DNA from: Candidatus Obscuribacter sp. | Lineage (GTDB): Bacteria; Cyanobacteriota; Vampirovibrionia; Obscuribacterales; Obscuribacteraceae | Length of the DNA stretch: 64,000 nt | Direction of reading: 5' to 3' | Assembly: GCA_016712465.1 (NCBI GenBank) | Contig: JADJQZ010000001.1 | Location: forward strand, 5,022,001-5,086,000 | Part shown: positions 55,755 through 63,719 of the stretch, piece after piece | Layout: the number at the start of each line of letters is the position of its first letter | Numbering within the stretch: position 1 is the stretch's first letter | Translations under genes and position numbers: made by a program | Notes under the pieces: generated by a model | The model's database searches: none | Seen by the model: only the letters and a program-made list of their open reading frames with translations | What the model was told of the DNA's origin: nothing

Positions 55755-56834
55755 ATGTTTGTGAAGAAGAGCGGACTTACTGAAAGCGATGTCAAAAAGG
55801 CGCTTTCCACAGTGATGGACCCCGACCTCAATATCGACGTGGTCTCCCTCGGTTTCATTTCCGAAATTCAGATTAACGGCGGCAAAGTTTCTTTCAAACT
55901 AACTTTGACCACACCGGCCTGTCCCGTCAAAGAAAAAATGGAACAGGAGTGCAAAGATGCGGTGCTGGCTCTCCCCGGCGTCGAAACGGTGGAAATGGAA
56001 ACCCTGGCCCAGGTTCCCAATCAGCGCAAGAACGGCGATAAGGAACCAATCCCGGGCATCAAACATCTGATTGCCGTCACCTCAGGCAAGGGTGGTGTGG
56101 GCAAGTCGACGGTCTCGGTAAACCTGGCAGTAGCCCTGGCTAAGCTCGGCGCTAAAGTGGGCATCCTCGATGCCGATATTACCGGTCCCAACGTACCGAT
56201 CATGATGGGTGTGGATAACTACGAACCCACAGCCAAAGATTCCCGCATCATTCCCGCCGAAAATCACGGCGTAAAATGCATCTCAATGGCCTTCTTCGTG
56301 CCCAAGGACACCCCGCTCATCTGGCGCGGTCCCATGCTCGACAAAGGTATTCGCCAGTTCCTGCGCGACGTGGAATGGGGCGAACTGGATTACTTGATCG
56401 TGGACATGCCCCCGGGTACCGGTGATGCGCAACTGACCATGGCTTCCGCCACCCAGCTCTCCGGCGGCGTCATCGTCACCACCCCTCAGGAAGTAGCGCT
56501 TCTGGACGGCATGCGCGGTCTCACCATGTTCCAGAAAATGGAAGTGCCAATTCTGGGCTTCATCGAAAATATGAGTTATTTCCAGCCCAAAGGCTCAAGC
56601 GAGCAATTTGAAATCTTTGGAAGAGGCGGCGGTAAGCGCCTGGCCGAGGAAACGGAAGTGCCTTTCCTGGGCGAAATTCCCCTCGATCCGGCTGTGCGCA
56701 TGGGCGGCGACAGCGGCGTTCCCATCGTGGAAGCCGATGCCGATAGCCCGGTCACCAGAGCCTTCATGGAAATAGCCAAGCAAGTAGCAGCCCAGGTCTC
56801 CATTCACAACCATGCCGCTCTGGCCACGGCCTGA
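55755..56834 (+). CDS. mrp: Mrp/ApbC-type Fe-S carrier ATPase
   Basis: An N-terminal DUF59 domain (DVKKALSTVMDPDLNIDVVS, TLTTPACPVKEKMEQECKD) is fused to a deviant-Walker P-loop NTPase: SGKGGVGKS at residues 110-118, LDADITGPNVP, DMPPGTGDAQLT and GFIENMSYFQP. These proteins carry and transfer Fe-S clusters. The CxxC usually found just after ENMSYF is absent here (QPKGSSEQF). Separate from, but functionally related to, the suf operon. Confidence 0.93.
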   Translation: MFVKKSGLTESDVKKALSTVMDPDLNIDVVSLGFISEIQINGGKVSFKLTLTTPACPVKEKMEQECKDAVLALPGVETVEMETLAQVPNQRKNGDKEPIPGIKHLIAVTSGKGGVGKSTVSVNLAVALAKLGAKVGILDADITGPNVPIMMGVDNYEPTAKDSRIIPAENHGVKCISMAFFVPKDTPLIWRGPMLDKGIRQFLRDVEWGELDYLIVDMPPGTGDAQLTMASATQLSGGVIVTTPQEVALLDGMRGLTMFQKMEVPILGFIENMSYFQPKGSSEQFEIFGRGGGKRLAEETEVPFLGEIPLDPAVRMGGDSGVPIVEADADSPVTRAFMEIAKQVAAQVSIHNHAALATA

Positions 56835-56873
56835 AGGTCCGCAATATATAAATAGGGTTTTGAAGAGATCACT

Positions 56874-57374
56874 TTGAACTGCAAAAATTGCCACCTGGAA
56901 GTGGAGTCCAAATGGAGCTTCTGCCCCGTTTGCGGCATCAATTTAGCATCCCTCTCCAAGTTCTCCCCAACCAGACCGGCTACAGCGGAAGAAAAACGGC
57001 GAGTGGAAACTCCTTCCATGCAGGAGTTGGTACTGGATATGGTGGCAAGACAGGCCCTCTCGGGTGCGGACTGGCAAAAGGTCTGCCGCGGTGCCATGGA
57101 GATGTACAGCATCTCCCCAAACGATGTGCGGGGAGAACTCTTCAAGCGCGGCTACAAGTTTGACGAGGACGGTCAGCCGGTAAAAATTACCGGCAAAGCC
57201 AGACTGCACGGGCTTGGTGAAAATCTGGTGCCGCTCAAAGCCAGGAAAAAGGGCGAAGACGAAATCAGCGTTAAGGACCGGCTGAAAGAACTGCTGGAAG
57301 AAGCCCTGCTTGCTGCAGATGGTCCCTGCCGAGAAAAGCTGCAAGAAGCCTGCCGACTTCTGCAAAGCCTATAA
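56874..57374 (+). CDS. Small zinc-ribbon protein
   Basis: Begins at TTG (AAGAGA upstream). The first 20 residues (NCKNCHLEVESKWSFCPVCG) are a zinc ribbon with two CxxC pairs. The rest is helical and Lys-rich without motifs I recognise. Encoded between mrp and recN in the same direction with 40-110 base gaps. Function unknown. Confidence 0.65.
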   Translation: MNCKNCHLEVESKWSFCPVCGINLASLSKFSPTRPATAEEKRRVETPSMQELVLDMVARQALSGADWQKVCRGAMEMYSISPNDVRGELFKRGYKFDEDGQPVKITGKARLHGLGENLVPLKARKKGEDEISVKDRLKELLEEALLAADGPCREKLQEACRLLQSL

Positions 57375-57482
57375 GCAGGGTAAACAGGGTCTTTACGTCC
57401 GGCCAAATCCAGTTATTATAGGAACCAGTCGCTGTATTTTTGCCGACTACAGCCGGTTCCCTATTGACCCTATATACGGTGC

Positions 57483-59180
57483 ATGCTCAAAAGTATACAC
57501 ATCAGAGACTTCGCTCTCATTGAAAATACCCTGGTGGAATGGACCAGCGGATTAAATGTGCTCACCGGCGAAACCGGTGCCGGCAAATCAATTCTTATGG
57601 ATGCGCTCAGTGCCGTTCTCGGCGGCAAGGTAGCGCCCTCCATTATTCGTCCCGGCAAAGAAAAGGCCGCCATCGAAGCCTGCTTTCTGGCCGGTCCTCA
57701 TGTTCTGGCCTATCTCAAACAAGAAGAACTACTAGCCGATGATGAAAGCGAAGAACTGGTAGTCGCGCGGGAAATAAGCAAGAGCGGCAGTAAAGTTCGG
57801 GTAAACGGCACCCTCGTGAACAGCGCCATTGTCTCTGAACTGAGAGGCATGCTCATGACCGTACACGCCCAACACGAAGCGCGCACCCTCATGACGCCTC
57901 AGTCTCAACTGGAGCTTCTGGATGGGCTGGGTGGTGATGCCCATCAGAAAGTAGTAGATAAAGTTCGCACGCTCTACTTGAGACACAAAGATCTTTCGGC
58001 CGAACTGAATGGACTGACCATGTCGGAAGAAGACCGTCTCAAGTCTCTCGACTTCGCCAATTTTCAGTTGAAAGAACTGACCGAAGCCGAACTCCTTTCC
58101 GATACGGAAGACGAAGAGCTGGAGCGGGAGATAAGCGTTCTGGTCAATGCCATAGATCTTAAAAGCCAGGCCCTCACCGCCCAGGAACTTCTCACCGGCG
58201 GCGATATCACAGACGGTCTCAGTGCCCTGGATATGGTGCAAAAAGCCCTCTTAGAAGTTGAGAAATCCCTGCGTTTCGATCCCAGCCTGGAGTCACTGGT
58301 AGAGAGCCTGCGCAGCGGTCTGGCCAATATCGAAGAAGCCAGCCTCGGTCTGAGGCGCTACGGCGACAGCCTCGACACCGATCCCGGTACCTTGAGCGAG
58401 CTGGAAGCCAGAGCGGCGTTATTATCAAGCGTCAAACGCAAATACGGGCCGCGCCTGGCCGATGCCAGACATAAAGAACTGGAACTGGCCGAGCTAGTGG
58501 AAAAGCTTGAAAACAGCAGCCTGGAAACGGAAAAAATCAAAGACGAACTTACTCGCCTCGAAAAAGAATTACTGAGCCAGTGCGCCGGTCTGAGCGATAA
58601 GCGTAAAAAGCTGGCCCAGAGCCTCTCGAAACAGGTAGAGAGTCATCTCAAAGACCTGGGTATGGATAAGTGCCGCTTCGAAATCGCCTTCCAGGAGCTA
58701 CCGGCAAGCGGACCAAACGGCACGGACCGCCTGGAGTTTCTCATTTCTCCCAACCCCGGGCAGCCACCCATGCCTCTTTCGAAAATTGCCTCGGGCGGTG
58801 AATTGTCGCGTATCATGCTGGCCATCAAGACCATCTTTGCTTCGGCCGATCACGTCTCCACCGTCATCTTCGACGAAATCGACACCGGTCTGTCAGGCCG
58901 CGTCTTGAATGCCGTAAGAGACAAGCTGTCCGTTCTCTCCAAATCCCATCAAATTCTCTGCATCACCCACCAGCCCATCGTAGCGGCAGTGGCCGACAAC
59001 TACCTGGAAGTCAAGAAAGAGCACAAGAAAGACGAAACGGTGGTGACGGTGTCCCGGCTGGATGATGAAATGCGCCTAAGATCTCTTGCTTCCATGGCCA
59101 GCGGCAATGCTAGTGAAGAGTCTTTAACCTTCGCCAGGTCCCTGCTGGAGCAAGCCAACCAGGCCCGGGGGCAAATCTAA
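57483..59180 (+). CDS. recN: DNA repair protein RecN
   Basis: 565-residue SMC-like ATPase in DNA double-strand break repair. Walker A GETGAGKSILMDAL near the N-terminus, coiled-coil arms in the middle (LEKELLSQCAGLSDKRKKLA and the heptad-rich flanks), then the C-terminal signature IASGGELSRIMLAIK and Walker B VIFDEIDTGLSG, with ITHQPIVAAVAD. Length is normal for RecN. Confidence 0.96.
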   Translation: MLKSIHIRDFALIENTLVEWTSGLNVLTGETGAGKSILMDALSAVLGGKVAPSIIRPGKEKAAIEACFLAGPHVLAYLKQEELLADDESEELVVAREISKSGSKVRVNGTLVNSAIVSELRGMLMTVHAQHEARTLMTPQSQLELLDGLGGDAHQKVVDKVRTLYLRHKDLSAELNGLTMSEEDRLKSLDFANFQLKELTEAELLSDTEDEELEREISVLVNAIDLKSQALTAQELLTGGDITDGLSALDMVQKALLEVEKSLRFDPSLESLVESLRSGLANIEEASLGLRRYGDSLDTDPGTLSELEARAALLSSVKRKYGPRLADARHKELELAELVEKLENSSLETEKIKDELTRLEKELLSQCAGLSDKRKKLAQSLSKQVESHLKDLGMDKCRFEIAFQELPASGPNGTDRLEFLISPNPGQPPMPLSKIASGGELSRIMLAIKTIFASADHVSTVIFDEIDTGLSGRVLNAVRDKLSVLSKSHQILCITHQPIVAAVADNYLEVKKEHKKDETVVTVSRLDDEMRLRSLASMASGNASEESLTFARSLLEQANQARGQI

Positions 59181-59224
59181 GCGCTAGTTTCGTTTAACAT
59201 TGCGGAATAGAAGCGCTTATTACA

Positions 59225-59254
59225 TTGACACGAATGTATATCATTCAATAGAAT
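59225..59254 (+). promoter_or_regulatory. Sigma-70-like promoter for tRNA-Gln
   Basis: TTGACA at 59225-59230 and TAGAAT at 59249-59254 are 18 bases apart. Transcription would begin near 59262, about 35 bases before the tRNA. The TTGACA match is perfect. Confidence 0.6.
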
Positions 59255-59295
59255 GCATCGTTACCTTCTGGCTTCAGGGCCTTGAGGGTCTCTAT

Positions 59296-59367
59296 TGGGG
59301 CGTCGCCAAGTGGTAAGGCACCTGGTTTTGGTCCAGGCACTCCGAGGTTCGAATCCTTGCGCCCCAG
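59296..59367 (+). tRNA. tRNA-Gln (anticodon UUG)
   Basis: 72 bases, cloverleaf visible: acceptor arms TGGGGCG and CGCCCCA, discriminator G, anticodon stem-loop CTGGTTTTGGTCCAG with anticodon TTG, and the T-loop GGTTCGAATCC. No CCA is encoded. It lies between recN and the L25 gene. Confidence 0.95.
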
Positions 59368-59455
59368 TTCTGCTTTTCCGGCCAAGCCTGAAGAGCCAGA
59401 GTTCAATCACGTTATCGCCAAGTAAAAACACCTTTGATAGGTTAGGAAAATAGTC

Positions 59456-60040
59456 ATGGAGAAAATCAAACTGGCAGTCTCGAAACGCGAGGCTAAGACA
59501 CCGAACCAGTTGAGACGCGAAGGTTTCATCCCCGGTACCCTCTACGGAGCCGGTGTGGCATCTGAGAACGTGCAGCTCTGCGCCAAAGAGTTCAGCCGCT
59601 TGCCGCAAGCTGCCTATTCACACATGATCGAGCTCGATTATGAAGGCACCACAGTCAATGGACTGATCCGCCAGGTGCAGCGCAAGTCAACCAAAGACTT
59701 CGTCTACACCGTTGAGCTCTACAGAGTCAACCTCGACAAGAAACTTACAGTTTCCGTTCCTCTCAAATATGTGGGCGCCAGTGCCGCTATTCATGCCGGC
59801 GGTCAGGCCGTAGAAAACTACCAGGAAGCAGAACTGGAATGTCTCCCCAGTGAAATTCCTGATTTCGTAGAAGTAGATATGTCTATGATCGAAAACATGG
59901 AAGGCGCCATCCACTTCGGCGACATCAAATTGCCTCCTACCATCAAGATCTTGAATCCCCTCGATGAAATCGTGGTCAAGGTCGTAGCCCCCAAAGCTGC
60001 TCCCACACCGAAAGAAGCAGCCGCAGCCGGCAAGAAATAA
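59456..60040 (+). CDS. rplY: 50S ribosomal protein L25 (general stress protein Ctc type)
   Basis: 194 residues: the N-terminal 5S rRNA-binding L25 domain (MEKIKLAVSKREAKTPNQLR, GFIPGTLYGAGVASENVQL) followed by the longer TL5/Ctc-type C-terminal domain (PSEIPDFVEVDMSMIENMEG, IHFGDIKLP). Ends in an Ala/Lys-rich tail. RBS GGTTAGGAAAAT lies upstream. Confidence 0.93.
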   Translation: MEKIKLAVSKREAKTPNQLRREGFIPGTLYGAGVASENVQLCAKEFSRLPQAAYSHMIELDYEGTTVNGLIRQVQRKSTKDFVYTVELYRVNLDKKLTVSVPLKYVGASAAIHAGGQAVENYQEAELECLPSEIPDFVEVDMSMIENMEGAIHFGDIKLPPTIKILNPLDEIVVKVVAPKAAPTPKEAAAAGKK

Positions 60041-60070
60041 GCGAAATCAAAGGCAAAAGCTAAGCAAGAG

Positions 60071-60098
60071 AGCCGCTCCCTGTGGGGCGGCTTTCTTT
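60071..60098 (+). terminator. Rho-independent terminator of the L25 gene
   Basis: The hairpin AGCCGCTCC-ctgt-GGGGCGGCT (with one G-T pair) is followed by TTCTTTTC. It lies 31 bases after the rplY stop and just before the stop of the convergent kinase gene. Confidence 0.8.
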
Positions 60099-60103
60099 TC
60101 GTC

Positions 60104-61063
60104 TCACAGCCCCTCGATGAAATTCATCAAGGCGGCGGCAAAAGCCAGGAAGTTACCGTAACCCGGCTGACAATCGAGGGTTCCGTCCGGCTGAAACTTC
60201 ACACCCAGCCCCTTCAAAATGATGCTTTCCAGAGAGGCCGTGATGGCCGGATTGACCCTGGAGGGAGGCAAGAGAGTAGCCAGGGAAGAATAGAAAAAGT
60301 TTCCGGTCATCTCGTTCATAAGAATACGCTGCCTGAGTTCATCACTGAGCCTGGCGTTCTCGATTTCATCAAGAGAACGGCGCTCGGCAAAGGGATTGTA
60401 ACCAGTCAAAGTCTCATGCAAAATTATACCCATCGCCAGAAGATCGTTGGGCAAAAGGCCTGGATAATAAGCCGGCGTTGTCACCACCATTGGTGCGGTA
60501 TTGCCATGCACGCTACGCAGATCATCGAAATGCCCAGGATCAATGAGCAAGATGGAATTATCTGAAGCAACCAGGATATTATCCGGTTTCAAATCTCCAT
60601 GATATTTAAAGCCTTCCTGCTTGCTCAAGCGATTCAAAGCCTTCAGGCACTCCACCAGCGGCAAAAGCGAATCCAAGCCCTCTGCCAGCATTGATCGGAG
60701 CGTCTTGCCCTGAAAGAAATCAGCACTGAAGAAAGTTACTGCCGCCGAATCTTGACACTGCCGCACCTTGAGCCAACTCTTATCCTGGGCTGACTGTAAG
60801 CGCTGAGCCTGAGCCAGCAAGAGCGCTGCCGTATCCGGAGCAACCGCACCCCAACTGCCTGTGAACTGCATCAATGAAACAGTAGAGTTGGCCGCCTTAC
60901 CGGGTAACTCTACTTCCTCCGCTCTGGCAGCCACTTTATAGATGATACTATTGCCGGTATCATCCTCGACACCCTTATAAGTGGTTGAGAAGGGACCACC
61001 GCCCAGTTCCTCGGTTATAAGATAGGAACCCCGCCTCAAACCAATCCAGGTTGTAGTTTTCAC
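60104..61063 (-). CDS. Variant protein kinase-like protein
   Basis: 319 residues with a protein kinase fold pattern: Gly-rich loop EELGGGPFSTTYKGVEDDT, Lys in IIYKVAARAEE, catalytic loop YHGDLKPDNILVASD (HGD in place of HRD) and LIDPGHFDDL (DPG in place of DFG). The catalytic Lys, Asp, Asn and metal-binding Asp are all retained, so activity is plausible. There is no membrane helix. The APE region is replaced by TTPAYYPGLLPNDLLAMG. It could also be a kinase-like regulator. Confidence 0.75.
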   Translation of the reverse strand: MKTTTWIGLRRGSYLITEELGGGPFSTTYKGVEDDTGNSIIYKVAARAEEVELPGKAANSTVSLMQFTGSWGAVAPDTAALLLAQAQRLQSAQDKSWLKVRQCQDSAAVTFFSADFFQGKTLRSMLAEGLDSLLPLVECLKALNRLSKQEGFKYHGDLKPDNILVASDNSILLIDPGHFDDLRSVHGNTAPMVVTTPAYYPGLLPNDLLAMGIILHETLTGYNPFAERRSLDEIENARLSDELRQRILMNEMTGNFFYSSLATLLPPSRVNPAITASLESIILKGLGVKFQPDGTLDCQPGYGNFLAFAAALMNFIEGL

Positions 61064-61088
61064 ACCAGATCCTTATCTTGTCTTGCAA

Positions 61089-61348
61089 CTACCAGATCAT
61101 CGGATCATTATAGAGATCGGACATCTTCACTTCTTTCTTGACGCCGTCAACCTTGACCACCTTAAAGGTACCATCTTTGTTCTTACCGGCAACAATCCAG
61201 CCGTATTCAATGCTACCATCCCGGCGCCGCACCGCAATAACTATTGCCGGTCTTGGCGCATTGCCTGAGACAAAGTCGCCACACTTCTTGAATCTGGTGC
61301 CATGTTATTAGACTGCTTGAGGACCAGGGGCGGAATATCACTTTCCAT
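61089..61348 (-). pseudogene. Small protein gene, frameshifted
   Basis: The ATG at 61348 starts MESDIPPLVLKQSNNMAPDS, which runs out of frame. In the next frame, without a start codon, FKKCGDFVSGNAPRPAIVIA, VRRRDGSIEYGWIVAGKNKD and TFKVVKVDGVKKEVKMSDLY give a compact, clearly coding domain ending in a stop at 61089. Joining the two frames at the DS/FKKC point, with about one base missing near 61290, gives about 87 residues. The family is not recognised. Beta-rich, SH3-like pattern. Confidence 0.5.
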
Positions 61349-61363
61349 CACGGGCAGTGCCAG

Positions 61364-61815
61364 TCAGATCTTGGGACGCTCCAGGATAGACCGCTCCAGT
61401 AACTGGTTTTCGCCGGCATTAAAGCGACGCGGTGTTTCACCATCAGGCAGGTTGTCTTGCCTCCGGGGCGCTTGTAGTTGACTGCCTCATCGGGGACGGG
61501 CTGAGTGGTCTCGACCTTAACGCCGGTCTCTTCTATGGCACCACGCAAAGCCGAGCTTATAGCGAAAGCACCGGCGGTGCCGGACACTGCCGCCTCAATA
61601 TTTTGCTTGCCCGACTTATCCCCTTCCCTGGCGGGAGTCTCTTCAGCCTGAGCCGTTTTCTGCTCGCTGTGCTTGCTTGTCTTAAGTGACTCTGGAGTGC
61701 GGACATTCTCACGGGCTATACCGCCAGCCCTCTCCGGCTCGGATGTCTGGGACTTACTACACGTCTCAACCCGTTCGTGCCTGGTGTGCTGCGCACTAGG
61801 CAGTGCGTAGTCCAA
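61364..61815 (-). pseudogene. Hypothetical protein gene, frameshifted near 3' end
   Basis: The frame from 61815 reads a low-complexity Lys/Glu/Thr-rich protein with one small hydrophobic patch (VSGTAGAFAISSALRGAIEE). Its reading ends with ...VNYKRPGGKTTCLMVKH.., which looks out of frame. In the -1 frame, RQDNLPDGETPRRFNAGENQ and LLERSILERPKI continue to a stop at 61364, which looks like a genuine C-terminus. About one base is missing near 61465. It begins 2 bases after the stop of the upstream hydrolase gene, so the two are probably co-transcribed. Confidence 0.45.
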
Positions 61816-61817
61816 GA

Positions 61818-62705
61818 TTAAATACCGAATTTCGAAGCTTGGGAGAAGGCCTTCAGTTCATCGGCGACTAGATTAACTGAGACACGGCCGTGTTCGACCC
61901 CTTCCTGAATGACCAACCGTCCGCCGGATTTCAGCCTCTGCCGCAACTCTCTTGCATTGCTGACAGCAATTATGGAGTCTTTGCCACCGTGCACAAGGGT
62001 CACAGGAACCCGCGCTTGCTCAATGGAAAGACACTCAAGGCTCGGTTTTGGCCAGAAGTTGAGGGTGGAATATTGAAAATCCGGATAGATGGAAAAAAAC
62101 GGCAGCCGGTCGCAAACAGCCCGCCTCAAAGTCGTATAGGGCGAAACCAAAAGCAGGGCCCGGCAAGGTCTCAGACGGGCCACATGGGCAGAAACACCGG
62201 TACCAAGAGAAGTGCCCATCAGGATAATCTCTTTCGGGGAAAGTCCAAGCTGTTTTTCCAGATAATCATAGGCGGCCACTCCATCTTCCAGCATGTGAGC
62301 AGTACTGGCTCTGCCATCGCTCAAACCAAAGCCTCGATAATCGTATATGAGGCAAGAGTATCCGGCGCTATGAGCGGCCCTGACCATACCCAGATGAGGT
62401 ATCAGGTTTCCCTGACCGTGACTGATTAGCACCGTGGTCCGGCTCTTGCCCCGAAAGTAAAACCCCCGGCAAAACTGCTTTGCCCCGCACACAGGGATTG
62501 CCACGGGGACCGGCTTCAAATCGGAAAGAAGACTAGCTGGTAATTCATATTGGCTGACCGGGCACCCTACATAAAGAAGATAGGGAGCTAGATTTACCGG
62601 TGCAAGCAGAAAATAAGCCCCGGCAAACAAAGCGCCAAGCAACGAAACTACAGGCTTGCAGTACTTACCGAGCAATGAAAACCCTCTCCAGTCCATGCAA
62701 TTCAT
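61818..62705 (-). CDS. Membrane-anchored alpha/beta hydrolase
   Basis: A membrane segment at residues ~17-37 (PVVSLLGALFAGAYFLLAPV) anchors the protein, and the rest is a hydrolase: TTVLISHGQGNLIPHLGM (oxyanion-like HGQG), the nucleophile elbow MGTSLGTGVSAHVARL, VTLVHGGKDSIIAVSNARE (acid) and VEHGRVSVN (candidate His). It resembles the BAAT/Abhydrolase-12 type of serine hydrolase. Substrate unknown. Confidence 0.75.
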   Translation of the reverse strand: MNCMDWRGFSLLGKYCKPVVSLLGALFAGAYFLLAPVNLAPYLLYVGCPVSQYELPASLLSDLKPVPVAIPVCGAKQFCRGFYFRGKSRTTVLISHGQGNLIPHLGMVRAAHSAGYSCLIYDYRGFGLSDGRASTAHMLEDGVAAYDYLEKQLGLSPKEIILMGTSLGTGVSAHVARLRPCRALLLVSPYTTLRRAVCDRLPFFSIYPDFQYSTLNFWPKPSLECLSIEQARVPVTLVHGGKDSIIAVSNARELRQRLKSGGRLVIQEGVEHGRVSVNLVADELKAFSQASKFGI

Positions 62706-62789
62706 TTAACCGCACCGGAAGCAACGCTTAGCCCCCGTCAGAAACACTTTCTCAGGTGTGTTTTCTCCGGCGAATCAAATTACTAGAGA

Positions 62790-63584
62790 TCAATTAATTC
62801 GAAACGAATAGCCCACGCCCACAAAAGCACTGGGGGAGCTTCTATTCAAGCCGAAGCCAAAATGGGCGTCGACTTGATGATAGGTCTTGATGTTCTTGAC
62901 CGCTCCAAAATGCGCCACCTGAAAGGACGGTCTATGAGAATTCTGAGTAAAGAAGCCGGCATATTCCGCAAAAGCGGAGGAAGTGGGAGAGAGGCTGCGG
63001 GTCACCATGGCAAAAGGCTGCCACTGCACTTCACCGCCAGGACCATTGATGATCAGAGACTGCATACCGCAAACGGCCCAGCGCTTACCCAGGTGTATGC
63101 TGTAAGGCAGTCTCAGCACAGGCTGAGCTACGCTGCCACTGATGCGCCTCATACCAGAGGGTATATTCACCGCCGTTACCAGTGAGGCAGAGAGATGCTC
63201 CCGGTCTATGAGTTGCGTCTTGAGCCCAACTTCATTCAAACCGCTGGCTCCTTCAAAAGATTGAGAGGGGCCATGAACGAGCACGTACTGAGGCACGAAC
63301 ATCTGTAATTCCAGGCGCCGAGTGGCACCGATTCTCACCTCGGTCTCAGGTATGTCGAAATAATCGCCGCCATGCTGCAAGTGTTGATACTGGCTACCAT
63401 TCTCCAGTTGCAGGGTACCCCTGGGTACCACGATGCCGGACTGGCAAAAGCTTGGGCGATTTGTATCTATGGGGTCGGTCTTTTCGATAGCAAGGACAGG
63501 CAACCTGGCTGATGCAAAAAGCCAGACCAAAAGACATAAGAACTTTACGCGCCCGTCATTGTCCGCTCTTTTACCTAGCCTCAA
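62790..63584 (-). CDS. Outer-membrane beta-barrel protein (phenol-degradation MetA-type)
   Basis: The signal peptide (FLCLLVWLFASARLPVLA) is followed by DTNRPSFCQSGIVVPRGTLQ and LENGSQYQHLQHG, the start pattern of a family of outer-membrane transporter-like barrels. Alternating hydrophobic strands continue to a C-terminal GVGYSFRIN. Outer-membrane location is inferred from the pattern and is consistent with an LPS-making organism. No partner genes are nearby. Confidence 0.6.
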   Translation of the reverse strand: MRLGKRADNDGRVKFLCLLVWLFASARLPVLAIEKTDPIDTNRPSFCQSGIVVPRGTLQLENGSQYQHLQHGGDYFDIPETEVRIGATRRLELQMFVPQYVLVHGPSQSFEGASGLNEVGLKTQLIDREHLSASLVTAVNIPSGMRRISGSVAQPVLRLPYSIHLGKRWAVCGMQSLIINGPGGEVQWQPFAMVTRSLSPTSSAFAEYAGFFTQNSHRPSFQVAHFGAVKNIKTYHQVDAHFGFGLNRSSPSAFVGVGYSFRIN

Positions 63585-63672
63585 AGCATGAACCTTAGAA
63601 ACCCTTCTCCAGTTAAGGATAGGACATCAGCCCCGGGGCGTTTGGATTAATTATGAATTTTTTGGAGAAAGC

Positions 63673-63700
63673 ATTACACTGCTTCGTGTAATAGTGTAAT
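63673..63700 (+). promoter_or_regulatory. Candidate ArsR-family operator
   Basis: ATTACAC (63673) and GTGTAAT (63686) form an inverted repeat with a 6-base spacer, followed at once by a second half-site GTGTAAT (63694-63700). It lies 20-45 bases upstream of the ArsR-family start, the usual place for an autoregulatory site. Confidence 0.6.
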
Positions 63701-63719
63701 ATAAAACTCGGAGGTAGTC

